From contig CAVYMJ010000006.1 in NCBI GenBank assembly GCA_963769585.1, forward strand, positions 2,294,001 through 2,358,000: a DNA stretch of 64,000 bases. The letters are read 5' to 3'. Numbering within the stretch: position 1 is the stretch's first letter; each line of letters opens with the position of its first letter. This DNA is from SSC3 sp963769585 (GTDB lineage: Bacteria > Actinomycetota > Actinomycetes > Propionibacteriales > Nocardioidaceae). The position numbers and the translations under genes are program-made. Positions 34,059 through 42,566 of this stretch are shown here, piece by piece. Under the pieces are notes generated by a model. The model saw only the letters and a program-made list of their open reading frames with translations, was not told where the DNA came from and did not search any database.

Positions 34059-35717
34059 GATCTTGCCGGTGCGCTTGTTCCACGTGATGAAACCGTGCTG
34101 GAACCGCGCCCGCTCACCCTTCGCAGTGGGGTAGTTGCCCCGCACCGGCCAACCCAGCCGGGAAGCGACACCACCACCGGACAAGTAGGCCTTGGCGATC
34201 GGTCCGGTCAGCGCGGCGGTGCCCGCCTTCGGATGAGTGAAGATGACGCCCCTGGCGAACCTCACCCGGGCTCCACCCGCCCGCCGGGGCTGTACGGACC
34301 GACGTGGCAGTCCGAGCGCCGAAGCGGACTCCCTCAGCTCCTGGTACTTGGCCAGGATGGGGCCGTAGACCTCCCACGCGCCGTACCTCTGCGACCAGTA
34401 GATGCTGCCGGTCTCGAAGTCCTGCGCCAGTCCTCCGCGAACCTGGCGCTCAGAACCCTTGAGGTCACCGACCACCGAGGAGGCACCCCCGATGTCGTTC
34501 CAGCGCGTGAGGATTGCGGACGTGCCGAACGTGAAGTACGTCGACCGTAGACCGAACCTCGAGCGGAAGGAGTCGCCCGAGACGACCACGTCCTGCTTGG
34601 AGCCCGCAAGGGTCAGGCTCCAGACCCTGCCCTGCCAGTCGCCGCCACCTTCGCGGGAGGTGACCCGCACCTGGCGTAACGTGCCGACCGCCGGGTAGGC
34701 CCGCTGGATCGCCGCCGCCGAGAGGCTGACCGACCAGCTTGTGTACGGGTTGCCACTGCCGGCCTCGTAGGGGTCTGCCTTGGACACCAGGTACGGAACG
34801 CTTCCGGCGCTGGTCCAGCCGCCGCTGGAGGAGGAGAACTGTGTGAAGGCGGGCTTCCCGCCGTAGGTGAGGACCAGCCCGGCCGTGGCCGCGATGGCCT
34901 CGTTCGCGCGGTGGTCCTCGTTGCCCGCGCCCGCGTACACCTGACAGGAAGTCGTGTCGCAGATCTGCCAGTACGCCGAGGCGCGGGTCGCCCGCGACCA
35001 GGCGGCGTAGGTCCGGGCTGCGACCGCCTGCGCCCGCACTGCCTCGGTCTCCCAGGAGGCCGGCATCTCGGCCGGGACGACACCCTTGAGGTAGTCGTCC
35101 ATCGGCACCACGTTCACCGTGTCCCGGGTGGACGACCCCTTGCTGGGAGCGGCCGCGCGGAGAGCTCCCCGGTAGCTCCGCGAGCCGGACGGCGTCCAGA
35201 GCGTGAGGGTCTTGCCTGCTGCGAAGAACTCGGCATCGCCAGGCAGAAGCTTCCAGCGATGCCACTTTCCGTCGAAGAAGGCGACCGCGTTCTGTGAGCC
35301 GGACGGCATCAGCCGCCAACGTGAGATGGCCTCGCCCGACGGCACGGGGTAGGTCTTTCCTCCGACCAGGTCGCGGACCCGGAGCCCGGCGACCGCGCTG
35401 ACCACGACGTCAGCCGTGGTGTCGGCGGTGATCAGCACCCGCAGCTCGTCGGTGGTCCTCGCGAGGTCGGTTCCGGGGTAGTAGAAGGCCACGATCTGCT
35501 GCCACGTCTTCCCCTGACGAGCAGCGCCCCGGGCGCCGTACTGGCTCATGCCGTGGCCGTGCCCGTACCCGTGCCCCTGCAGCTCGAAGACCCCGTCTGC
35601 CGGTACGGCGTAAGCCTGGTCGACCGACTTCGCGTCCGCCCGGTCGGAGAGGGAGAGACCGGCCACCGCCGTCACTGCGACCAGGACCGCCAGCAGAGCG
35701 CGGGCAGGGGGTCGCAT
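34041..35717 (-). CDS. Exported SpoIID/LytB-domain protein with LGFP repeats
   Basis: 558 residues. Signal peptide 1-29 (ALLAVLVAVTAVAG, SDRADA). The first part has GHGYGHGHGMSQYGARGAARQGKTWQQI and then a SpoIID domain (VVPMDDYLKGVVPAEMPASWETEAVRAQAVAARTYA, shortened) with the conserved Glu expected of SpoIID lytic transglycosylases. C-terminal about 430-558 contains LGFP-type repeats (ALGLPRRSV, RLGWPVRGN) that bind cell wall. Likely attacks peptidoglycan or anchors glycans. Ends in the hairpin 34028-34058. Confidence 0.88.
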   Translation of the reverse strand: MRPPARALLAVLVAVTAVAGLSLSDRADAKSVDQAYAVPADGVFELQGHGYGHGHGMSQYGARGAARQGKTWQQIVAFYYPGTDLARTTDELRVLITADTTADVVVSAVAGLRVRDLVGGKTYPVPSGEAISRWRLMPSGSQNAVAFFDGKWHRWKLLPGDAEFFAAGKTLTLWTPSGSRSYRGALRAAAPSKGSSTRDTVNVVPMDDYLKGVVPAEMPASWETEAVRAQAVAARTYAAWSRATRASAYWQICDTTSCQVYAGAGNEDHRANEAIAATAGLVLTYGGKPAFTQFSSSSGGWTSAGSVPYLVSKADPYEAGSGNPYTSWSVSLSAAAIQRAYPAVGTLRQVRVTSREGGGDWQGRVWSLTLAGSKQDVVVSGDSFRSRFGLRSTYFTFGTSAILTRWNDIGGASSVVGDLKGSERQVRGGLAQDFETGSIYWSQRYGAWEVYGPILAKYQELRESASALGLPRRSVQPRRAGGARVRFARGVIFTHPKAGTAALTGPIAKAYLSGGGVASRLGWPVRGNYPTAKGERARFQHGFITWNKRTGKIRSVIR

Positions 35718-35727
35718 GTCGTGATCA

Positions 35728-35796
35728 CCAGTTTCCGGGCGTGAGCCGTGGGGTTAGCGTGAGTGGAGTGACTCACGATTATGGCCCGGAAACTGG
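35728..35796. promoter_or_regulatory. Nested inverted repeats in the SpoIID-gene promoter
   Basis: Outer arms CCAGTTTCCGGGC (35728-35740) and GCCCGGAAACTGG (35784-35796) enclose inner arms CGTGAGT (35758-35764) and ACTCACG (35771-35777). CATAAT on the minus strand (35783-35778) is a good -10. All this lies just upstream of ATG 35717. Confidence 0.6.
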
Positions 35797-35843
35797 GTGA
35801 AATTGCCAAGTTCGCCCAATCGCCACGAACTACAGAGCTGTAG
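35781..35843 (+). other. 20-codon open frame, possible remnant or leader peptide
   Basis: Reads MARKLGEIAKFAQSP and ends ...TTEL-stop. I recall actinobacterial small proteins starting with this sort of segment, so it may be a truncated copy. No ribosome binding site; overlaps the outer inverted repeat. Confidence 0.3.
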
Positions 35844-35904
35844 TTCCGGCGACGAGCGGACGAAGCGTCGCAGAGTGCTCCGCGGACCCGGCAGGGACGC
35901 TAGG

Positions 35905-37359
35905 TCAGCGCGATCCGGACCTGTTCGAGGAGAAGCTCGCCGCACTGTGTGGACGGCCGGTGCCTGACGTTGCTGCGCGGGCCCCGGTACGCCCGCCGGA
36001 ACGCTGTCGCGGGGCCGCGGCCGAGGCGCCCTGCCTGGTGCGGGACTGGCCCGATGAAGACTGGCCGCCCGAGCGTTGGCTGCCCGAGCGCTGGCTACCG
36101 GAGCGCTGGCCACCGGAGCGCTGACCTCGCCCTCGACCGCTGGCCTGGGGGGCCGCCTTCGGCGCGATGATCGGGTCGGAGAAGACCCGCTCCCCCGGCG
36201 CGATCTCCAGCAGGACCGGGTGGTTGCCACCCGGAACGCGGGTGATGGTCGGCTTGATGCCGGCCCTGCGCGACAGGTCGCGTACGTCGGACACCTGAGC
36301 ATCCAGCATCAGGGTCACGACAGTGCCCTCGGCGCCGGCGCGGGCAGTACGACCGGAGCGGTGCAGGTAGGCCTTGTGCTCGACCGGTGGGTCAGCGTGG
36401 ACGACCAGGGTGACACCGTCGACGTGGATGCCGCGAGCTGCGATGTCGGTAGCGACCAGCACGCTCGCTCCACCGTCAGAGAAGGAGGCGAGGTTGCGGG
36501 TGCGCGCATTCTGCGAGAGGTTGCCGTGCAGCTCGACGCTGGCGACACCCTTCGCGTTCAGCTGGCGGGCCAGCGCTTTCGCACCGTGCTTGGTGCGGGT
36601 GAATACGAGCGTGCGGCCTGGCGCTGCAGCCAGGTCGGTGAGCACCTTGACCCGCGAGTCCTTGTCGACGTGCAGCACGTGGTGGGTCATCTTGGCGACG
36701 GGTGACTGGGCCGAGTCGACGCTGTGCACGACCGGCTCGGTGAGGAAGCGCTTCACCAGGACATCGACGCCGGCGTCCAGGGTGGCCGAGAAGAGCAGAC
36801 GCTGCCCTCGCCTCGGGGTCTGGTCGAGTAGGCGACGCACCGCCGGGAGGAAGCCGAGGTCAGCCATGTGGTCGGCCTCGTCCAGGACGGTGATCTCCAC
36901 AGCTGACAGGTCCGCGTGGCGGGAACCGACGTGGTCCTCCAGTCGTCCCGGGCAGGCGATGACGATGTCGACGCCGGCGCGCAACGCGGCGATCTGGCCG
37001 CCGGGCTTGACGCCACCGAAGATCGTCACCGAGCGAAGGTTCAGGGCCTTCGCGAGCGGTGCGAGTGCGGCATCGATCTGGGTGACCAGCTCGCGCGTCG
37101 GCGCCAGGATCAGCGCCCTGGGCTTACCGGGCTTGCGCTGGACGGGGTTGGCAGCCAGGCGGGCGATCATCGGCAGCAGGAACGCGTACGTCTTGCCAGA
37201 ACCGGTCCGGCCACGGCCGAGCACGTCGCGACCCGCGAGCGAGTCGGGGAGGGTCGAGGCCTGGATGGGGAACGGCTGCTCGATACCTTGGGCGGCGAGC
37301 GCCTTGATGAGTACCGCGGGCAGGCCGAGGTCAGAGAAGGATGGCCCATTGTCGGGCAT
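35905..37359 (-). CDS. DEAD-box RNA helicase
   Basis: 484 residues. Full helicase motif set: Q motif FSDLGL...FPIQASTLP, motif I RTGSGKT, Ia PTRELV, II DEADHM (DEAD with D-E-A-D), III SATLD, IV VFTRTK, V TDIAARGIHV, VI HRSGRTARAG. C-terminal tail 410-484 is Gln/Arg/Ser/Gly rich (GQRSGGQRSGSQRSG...) and likely RNA-binding. Role: RNA remodelling, ribosome assembly or cold adaptation. GGAG lies 8 nt before the ATG. Single-gene unit. Confidence 0.95.
   Translation of the reverse strand: MPDNGPSFSDLGLPAVLIKALAAQGIEQPFPIQASTLPDSLAGRDVLGRGRTGSGKTYAFLLPMIARLAANPVQRKPGKPRALILAPTRELVTQIDAALAPLAKALNLRSVTIFGGVKPGGQIAALRAGVDIVIACPGRLEDHVGSRHADLSAVEITVLDEADHMADLGFLPAVRRLLDQTPRRGQRLLFSATLDAGVDVLVKRFLTEPVVHSVDSAQSPVAKMTHHVLHVDKDSRVKVLTDLAAAPGRTLVFTRTKHGAKALARQLNAKGVASVELHGNLSQNARTRNLASFSDGGASVLVATDIAARGIHVDGVTLVVHADPPVEHKAYLHRSGRTARAGAEGTVVTLMLDAQVSDVRDLSRRAGIKPTITRVPGGNHPVLLEIAPGERVFSDPIIAPKAAPQASGRGRGQRSGGQRSGSQRSGSQRSGGQSSSGQSRTRQGASAAAPRQRSGGRTGARAATSGTGRPHSAASFSSNRSGSR
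36071..36130 (-). repeat. Four 15-bp tandem units in the helicase tail
   Basis: Units GAGCGTTGGCTGCCC, GAGCGCTGGCTACCG, GAGCGCTGGCCACCG and GAGCGCTGACCTCGC encode GQRSG-like repeats (minus strand). Confidence 0.85.
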
Positions 37360-37519
37360 GGTGTGACTCCGAAAGTAGAAGGATTGTCCTGCCCGGCGCG
37401 GGACTCGGCCCGCGGCGCTCGGTGGATCAATCGAGAAGCAGCCCGAGGCAGAACTGATGGGGCTGCTGAAACCAGTGTGACAGGTCCGCGGAATGCTGCC
37501 TAATCGGGCGTGACCCCAG

Positions 37520-38893
37520 TCACTTCTGGACTCGGTGCAGCCGACGCGCAGCTTCGGCCACCGAGCCGCTCATCGACGGGTAGACCGTGAACGCGTGTGC
37601 GAGCTGGTCGGCCGTAATCGCCTGAGAGACCGCCAGTGAGATCGGGTGGATCAGCTCGCTCGCCCGCGGTCCTACGACGACTCCGCCCGCGATGATCCCG
37701 GTGCCCGGCCGGATGAAGAGCTTCACGAAGCCGTCCCGGTGACCTTGCATCTTGGCGCGGGCGTTGGTGGCCAGCGGGAGCATCACGGTCTCGCCGTCGA
37801 ACTCACCCGCGTCCACGGCGCGCTGCGAGACGCCGACGGTGGCGATCTCCGGCGCGGTGAACACGTTCGAGGAGACGGTGTTGAGGTCCAGCGGGGTAAC
37901 GGCATCGCCCAAGAAGTGCCACATCGCGATCCGTCCCTGCATCGCCGCCACCGAGGCGAGCATGAAGACACCGGTGCAGTCCCCCGCCGCATAGATGCCC
38001 CGCGCCGACGTACGGCTGACGCGGTCGACCTTGACGAAGGAAGCGTCGTCGAGAACGACCCCGGCCCCCTCCAGCCCGAGGTCGGCGGTCTTCGGAATCG
38101 ACCCGAGCGCGAGAAGACAGTGCGAGCCGCTGACCACGCGGCCGTCGGTGAGGGTCACCGTGACCGCGTCGCCGTCTCGGGCCACCGACTCCATCCGGGA
38201 CTTGTTGAGCACGTCCATCCCGCGACGCGTGAACACCTCCTCCAAAACGTTGGCCGCGTCTGCGTCCTCCCCGGGCAGGACGCGGTCGCGACTGGAGACC
38301 AGCGTGACGTCGACGCCGAGTGCGTTGTAGGCCCCGGCGAACTCGGCGCCGGTGACCCCGCTGCCGACCACGATCAGCTTCTCGGGAGTCTCTTGGAGGT
38401 CGTAGACCTGCTCCCAGGTGAGGATCCGCTCGCCGTCCGGCTGCGCGGAGCTCAGCGTTCGCGGCGCAGCCCCGGTCGCGACCAGGACCGCGTCAGCATC
38501 GTAGGTCTGGGACCCGCCGTCGTTGAGGGAGGCCACCACCTTGTTCGGCCCGTCGAGACGGCCACGCCCCCGGACCACCTGGACGCCATCGCGGGTCAGC
38601 CGTCCCGCGATGTCAGCCGACTGGGCCTGAGCCAGCGCCTTGACCCGCTGGTTGACCCCGGCAAGGTCGACGGTCGGCGAGCTCGTGGCGATCCCGAGCT
38701 CGCTCGCCTCCTCGAACTCCGCCATCAGCTCGGCGGTCGCAATCAGCGTCTTGCTCGGGACACAGTCGGTCAGCACGGCCGACCCCCCGATCCCGTCGCT
38801 GTCCACGACCGTCACCTCGGCCCCGAGCTGAGCAGCCACCAGCGCAGCCTCGTAGCCGCCGGGTCCGCCACCGATGATCACGACATGATTCAC
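37520..38893 (-). CDS. lpdA: NAD(P)H-quinone dehydrogenase, LpdA type
   Basis: 457 residues from GTG 38893. Two Rossmann motifs (VVIIGGGPGGYEAA, LIVVGSGVTGAEFA). Belongs to the dihydrolipoamide dehydrogenase family but the disulfide box reads GGSAVLTDCVPSKT, with one of the two redox Cys missing, and the C-terminal His-Glu dyad region reads FTVYPSMSGSV without His. This matches M. tuberculosis LpdA (Rv3303c), which is not a lipoamide dehydrogenase but reduces quinones with NAD(P)H. AATAGT lies 7 nt before the GTG. Confidence 0.9.
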   Translation of the reverse strand: MNHVVIIGGGPGGYEAALVAAQLGAEVTVVDSDGIGGSAVLTDCVPSKTLIATAELMAEFEEASELGIATSSPTVDLAGVNQRVKALAQAQSADIAGRLTRDGVQVVRGRGRLDGPNKVVASLNDGGSQTYDADAVLVATGAAPRTLSSAQPDGERILTWEQVYDLQETPEKLIVVGSGVTGAEFAGAYNALGVDVTLVSSRDRVLPGEDADAANVLEEVFTRRGMDVLNKSRMESVARDGDAVTVTLTDGRVVSGSHCLLALGSIPKTADLGLEGAGVVLDDASFVKVDRVSRTSARGIYAAGDCTGVFMLASVAAMQGRIAMWHFLGDAVTPLDLNTVSSNVFTAPEIATVGVSQRAVDAGEFDGETVMLPLATNARAKMQGHRDGFVKLFIRPGTGIIAGGVVVGPRASELIHPISLAVSQAITADQLAHAFTVYPSMSGSVAEAARRLHRVQK

Positions 38894-38931
38894 GGGCGCC
38901 ACTATTCCACCTAGGCCAACCCCGCGGCCGG

Positions 38932-39525
38932 CTAGCACACCTCGTAGTCGATGAAGGTCGCGAACCGCGACTGTCGTACCCCCTTGGGCTTGAGGTCGAG
39001 CGACCCGTCGAACCCTTCGAAGAGCCGCTTGCCTCCTCCGAGCACGACTGGCGCGACGATGACCGACAGCTCGTCGACCATCCCGAGTGCCAGCGACTGG
39101 CGGATCACGTGAGCACCACCCATGATGTGCACGTCGTTGCCGTCAGCCGCCTCGCGGGCGTGGCCCACGGCTTGTACTACGCCCGCCACGAATGCGAAGT
39201 CGCCGCCGGCAGGTTGCTCGTGTGGCCGGTTGGTCACGATGAAGAACGGCAGCCCCCACGGGTTGGTGCCACCCCAGTGCCCGGCGGCCTCGTAGGTGCC
39301 GCGCCCAGCGACGACAGCTCCGACACCACCCATCGCCTGGTCCATCCACGCCTTGTCCTGGGGACCCATCGTTGAGGTGGGCTCGACGCCGTAGGTCCAG
39401 GGGCCGCCGAACACCCAGTAGTGGAGCTTCTCCCCTCCCTCTCCCAGGCCGCACCCGGGCCCGTCGTTCGGTCCGGTCACGTAGCCGTCGACCGAGATGG
39501 TGATTCCTGCTACGACCTTGCTCAT
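38932..39525 (-). CDS. Dihydrofolate reductase-like (RibD C-terminal) protein
   Basis: 197 residues. RibD_C fold: VVAGITISVDGYVTGP, the TMGPQDKAWMDQAMGGVGAVVAGRGTYE region, NDVHIMGGAHVIRQSLALGMVDELSVIVAPVVLGGGKRLF. Reductase of unknown substrate, common in actinobacteria next to metabolism genes; folate or riboflavin use unproven. 3' end lies 38 bp inside the region upstream of lpdA, so its stop overlaps nothing. Confidence 0.85.
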   Translation of the reverse strand: MSKVVAGITISVDGYVTGPNDGPGCGLGEGGEKLHYWVFGGPWTYGVEPTSTMGPQDKAWMDQAMGGVGAVVAGRGTYEAAGHWGGTNPWGLPFFIVTNRPHEQPAGGDFAFVAGVVQAVGHAREAADGNDVHIMGGAHVIRQSLALGMVDELSVIVAPVVLGGGKRLFEGFDGSLDLKPKGVRQSRFATFIDYEVC

Positions 39526-39590
39526 GTGTCTCCTTCCGCGCGTGGCCTTCCGAGGTTCGACCGATGCCGACAGCCGAACTCATCGGCCGC

Positions 39591-39605
39591 TACGCTTCCC
39601 GCGTG
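39591..39605 (+). promoter_or_regulatory. Leaderless -10 element of the GGCT-like gene
   Basis: TACGCT at 39591-39596, 6-nt gap, GTG 39603. Supports this start over ATG 39564. Confidence 0.5.
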
Positions 39606-40052
39606 CCCTTGTACGCCGCGTACGGAACGAACATGGATCCGCGGCGCATGCTCGAACACTGCCCGCACTCCCCCCTGCGGGGGACCGGGTGGCTCCAGGG
39701 CTGGAGACTCACCTTCGGTGGCGAGGAGCTCGGTTGGGACGGCGCTCTCGCAACGATCGTGGAGGACCACTTCGAACAGGTCTTCGTGGCTGTCTACGAC
39801 GTCACCGACGAGGACGTCACGGTGCTCGACTCCTGGGAGGGCACCCCGGGGCTCTACCGCAAGGCCCGGCTGCGCGTCTCGACGTTGACCGGCGAGCTGG
39901 TGTGCTGGGCCTACGTGCTCGATGCCTACGAAGGCGGCCTTCCCTCGGCGTCGTACGTCGGAGTGCTGGCCGACGCGGCCGAGGCTGCCGACGCGCCCGC
40001 CGACTACGTGGCGGCGCTCCGGGGCAGGGCGTGCCGGTCGAGCGGTCTCTGA
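39603..40052 (+). CDS. Gamma-glutamylcyclotransferase-like protein
   Basis: 149 residues from GTG 39603; starting at ATG 39564 would add 13. GGCT/AIG2 fold: LYAAYGTNMDPRRM (the YGSN-type substrate loop), GWRLTFGG, VYDVTDEDVTVLDSWEG with the catalytic Glu, and YVLDAYEG. Could cyclise gamma-glutamyl peptides to 5-oxoproline. Just upstream of the PNP gene but with its own -10, as does PNP. Confidence 0.83.
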   Translation: MPLYAAYGTNMDPRRMLEHCPHSPLRGTGWLQGWRLTFGGEELGWDGALATIVEDHFEQVFVAVYDVTDEDVTVLDSWEGTPGLYRKARLRVSTLTGELVCWAYVLDAYEGGLPSASYVGVLADAAEAADAPADYVAALRGRACRSSGL

Positions 40053-40054
40053 CA

Positions 40055-40069
40055 TACGCTCCTGGCGTG
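40055..40069 (+). promoter_or_regulatory. Leaderless -10 element of the PNP gene
   Basis: TACGCT at 40055-40060, 6-nt gap, GTG 40067; the same element and spacing as the previous gene. Confidence 0.55.
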
Positions 40070-40864
40070 ACAGATGACCCGAAGGCGCTCGCCCAGGAAG
40101 CCGCCACGAGACTCGCAGAACTGACCGGTGTCGAGCAGCACGACGTACTCCTCGTCATGGGATCGGGCTGGCTGCCCGCCCTGGATGCGCTCGGCGAGGC
40201 GACCGCGGAGATCAGCACCACCGAGCTGCCCGGCTTCAGCGAGGCAGCCGTAGTCGGCCACTCAGGCAAGATCCGCTCGGTTCGTTGCGGTGACAAGCAG
40301 CTGATGGTGCTCACCGGCCGCACCCACTTCTACGAGGGCAAAGGCGTGCGGGCCGTCGTGCACGGCGTCCGGACAGCCGCCGCGGCAGGTGTCTCGGTCG
40401 CCGTACTCACCAACGGGTGTGGTGGGCTGAAGCAGACCTGGACGCCCGGGACGCCAGTGCTGATCAGCGACCACATCAACCTCACCGCCACCTCCCCGAT
40501 CGAGGGGGCGAACTTCGTGGACCTGACCGACCTCTACTCCCCCCGGCTCCGAGCTCTCTGCAGGCAGGTGGACCCCTCGCTCGACGAGGGCATCTACGTG
40601 CAGTTCCCCGGACCCCACTACGAGACGCCCGCGGAGATCGCGATGGTGCGCGTGATGGGGGCGCACCTGGTCGGGATGTCCACCGTCCTCGAGGCGATCG
40701 CCGCGCGCGAGGCCGGGCTGGAGGTGCTGGGCATCTCGCTGGTCACCAACCTGGCAGCCGGCATCAGCGGTGAGCCGCTGAACCACGAGGAGGTCCTCGA
40801 GGCGGGTCGGTCCGCCGCCACCCGGATGGGTGCGTTGCTCAGCTCGGTGATCCCGCAGCTGTGA
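40067..40864 (+). CDS. deoD: Purine nucleoside phosphorylase
   Basis: 265 residues from GTG 40067. Trimeric (PNP/MTAP) type. LVMGSGWLPAL, phosphate loop GKIRSVRCG, GRTHFYEGKG with catalytic His, LTNGCGGL, DHINLT and YVQFPGPHYETPAEI, MSTVLEAIAARE and VTNLAAG. Splits purine nucleosides with phosphate. M. tuberculosis deoD (Rv3307) sits at the same position. Overlaps the next gene by 4 nt (GTGA). Confidence 0.94.
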   Translation: MTDDPKALAQEAATRLAELTGVEQHDVLLVMGSGWLPALDALGEATAEISTTELPGFSEAAVVGHSGKIRSVRCGDKQLMVLTGRTHFYEGKGVRAVVHGVRTAAAAGVSVAVLTNGCGGLKQTWTPGTPVLISDHINLTATSPIEGANFVDLTDLYSPRLRALCRQVDPSLDEGIYVQFPGPHYETPAEIAMVRVMGAHLVGMSTVLEAIAAREAGLEVLGISLVTNLAAGISGEPLNHEEVLEAGRSAATRMGALLSSVIPQL

Positions 40865-41652
40865 AGGTCCTGGTCACCGGTGCCGCCGGAAGCATCGGCA
40901 CTGTCGTCTGCACAGGTCTGGTCGACCGAGGCTACGAGGTCGTCGGCCTGGACCGCTCGGTCGAACCGGCAGGCTTCCGAGGAGGCTGGACCACCTGCGA
41001 CTGCTCCGACCCTGACGCCGTACGTGCTGCCTTCGACGAACACCCCGGAGTCGAAGGCGTCGTGCACCTGGCAGGGATCGCGGGCGAAGCTTCGCTCCCT
41101 GAGGAGCTGGTCTCCCACGTGCACACCACGGCCGCCCTGCTCGACGTCATGGTGGAGCACGGCACGCGCCGGATGGTCTACGCGAGCAGCAACCACGCCG
41201 TGGGCCGAACCCCGCGCAGCGAGCTGCTCTCGGCTGAGGTCCCGCCACGTCCCGACACTCTGTACGGCGTCGCCAAGGTCGCGGCCGAAGCGCTGCTGCG
41301 GCTCTACGTTGACCGGTACGACGTCGAAGCCGTCGCGCTGCGCATCGGCTCCTTCCTGCCCCAGCCCGAGACCGTCAGGCAGCTCTCGACCTGGCTGAGC
41401 CACGACGACGCCGTACGCCTGGTCGAGGCAGCGCTCGTCGCGCCCGATCCGGGGTTCGCAGTCGTCTACGGCATCTCGGGCAACACCCGCGCCTGGTGGG
41501 ACCTCGAGCCGGGACGCCGCCTGGGCTACGAACCGCGCGACGACGCCGAGGACTTCGCGGGCACGGTACTGCCGGGCGCCGACGATGACCTGGAGGTGGC
41601 GTTCGTCGGCGGGCCCTTCGTATCGCAGCAGTACTACCGCCAAGCGCTCTGA
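40861..41652 (+). CDS. NAD-dependent SDR, uronate dehydrogenase-like
   Basis: 263 residues from GTG 40861. Extended SDR: VLVTGAAGSIGTVV, HLAGIAGEA, MVYASSNHAVGRTPR, LYGVAKVAAE (Tyr-x3-Lys), RIGSFLPQPE, LSTWLSHDD and VVYGISGN. The SNHAVG and STWLSHDD segments match hexuronate dehydrogenases, which oxidise uronic acids to aldaric lactones. Translationally coupled to PNP, although no sugar-acid gene is near. Confidence 0.82.
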   Translation: MKVLVTGAAGSIGTVVCTGLVDRGYEVVGLDRSVEPAGFRGGWTTCDCSDPDAVRAAFDEHPGVEGVVHLAGIAGEASLPEELVSHVHTTAALLDVMVEHGTRRMVYASSNHAVGRTPRSELLSAEVPPRPDTLYGVAKVAAEALLRLYVDRYDVEAVALRIGSFLPQPETVRQLSTWLSHDDAVRLVEAALVAPDPGFAVVYGISGNTRAWWDLEPGRRLGYEPRDDAEDFAGTVLPGADDDLEVAFVGGPFVSQQYYRQAL

Positions 41653-41694
41653 CCGAGGGTGACGCCGGTCACCGCGCGGATACCCGCCGGTAAC

Positions 41695-41709
41695 TACACT
41701 CCGGGGATG
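41695..41709 (+). promoter_or_regulatory. Leaderless -10 element of the crotonase gene
   Basis: TACACT at 41695-41700, 6-nt gap, ATG 41707. Confidence 0.55.
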
Positions 41710-42513
41710 ACCACTAGACACGACGTCTCCTGCGAGCTGAGCGACGGGGTCGCGTACGTGCGGCTCGACCGGGCGGCAAAGTACAACGGCCTCACCCTCG
41801 ACATGCTCAACGAGCTCACCCGGCTCAGCGGCTGGCTGCGCCGCCAGCCCGACCTGCGCGCCGTGGTCTTGTCCGGCTCGGGTGACTCCTTCTGCTCCGG
41901 GCTCGACTTCGCCTCGGCGCTCAACGAACCGCAGAAGATCCTCGGCGCGTTCCTCCCCCGCCCCTGGCGGGGCACCAACAACTTCCAGGAGGCCTGCTGG
42001 GGCTGGCGCCGGCTTCCCGTGCCGGTGATCGCCGTGACCCACGGCCACGTCTACGGCGGGGGCCTGCAGTTGGCCATGGCCGCGGACTTCCGGTTCACCA
42101 CCCCCGACTCGCAGTGGTCGGTGCTCGAGACCAAGTGGGGGCTGATCCCTGACATGACGGGCATCCGCACGCTGGCCGAGCAGGTGGGGATGGACACCGC
42201 CAAGCGGCTCACGATGACCGGTGAGGTGGTCAGCGGCATCCGGGCAGGCGAGCTGGGACTGGCGACCGGTGTCTCCACGGACCCGCACGCCGAGGCCGGC
42301 AAGCTGGTGGACACTCTGCTGACCCGCTCCCCTGATGCTGTCGCAGCGGCCAAGCGGCTCTTCGGCAGCACGTGGAACGCGAGCGCCCGCAGGACCTTCC
42401 AGCGCGAGCGCCTCGAGCAGCTGCTGCTGCTCACCCTGCGCAACACCTCAGCCGCCCGGAACGCGGCGTTCAAGCAGGTGACCCCTCGGTTCACGCCGAG
42501 ACTGGTGCGCTGA
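41707..42513 (+). CDS. Enoyl-CoA hydratase/isomerase family protein
   Basis: 268 residues from ATG 41707. Crotonase fold with the oxyanion segments FCSGLDFASA and HVYGGGLQLAMAADFR. Position of the second catalytic Glu reads MAADFRFTTPDSQWSVLETKWGLIPDMT, as in the wider family with variable catalysis. Upstream -10 element fits leaderless start. Reaction not determined, possibly hydration in fatty acid or aromatic degradation. Confidence 0.85.
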   Translation: MTTRHDVSCELSDGVAYVRLDRAAKYNGLTLDMLNELTRLSGWLRRQPDLRAVVLSGSGDSFCSGLDFASALNEPQKILGAFLPRPWRGTNNFQEACWGWRRLPVPVIAVTHGHVYGGGLQLAMAADFRFTTPDSQWSVLETKWGLIPDMTGIRTLAEQVGMDTAKRLTMTGEVVSGIRAGELGLATGVSTDPHAEAGKLVDTLLTRSPDAVAAAKRLFGSTWNASARRTFQRERLEQLLLLTLRNTSAARNAAFKQVTPRFTPRLVR

Positions 42514-42566
42514 CGCGAGCCGACGTGGTTGGCTCCCGCCGGTCGGCGCCCCGCACTCAGGCTGCC

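Noticed and set aside
40618..42288. 556-codon minus-strand frame across PNP, SDR and crotonase
   Set aside because: Opposite three coding genes with intact catalytic motifs.
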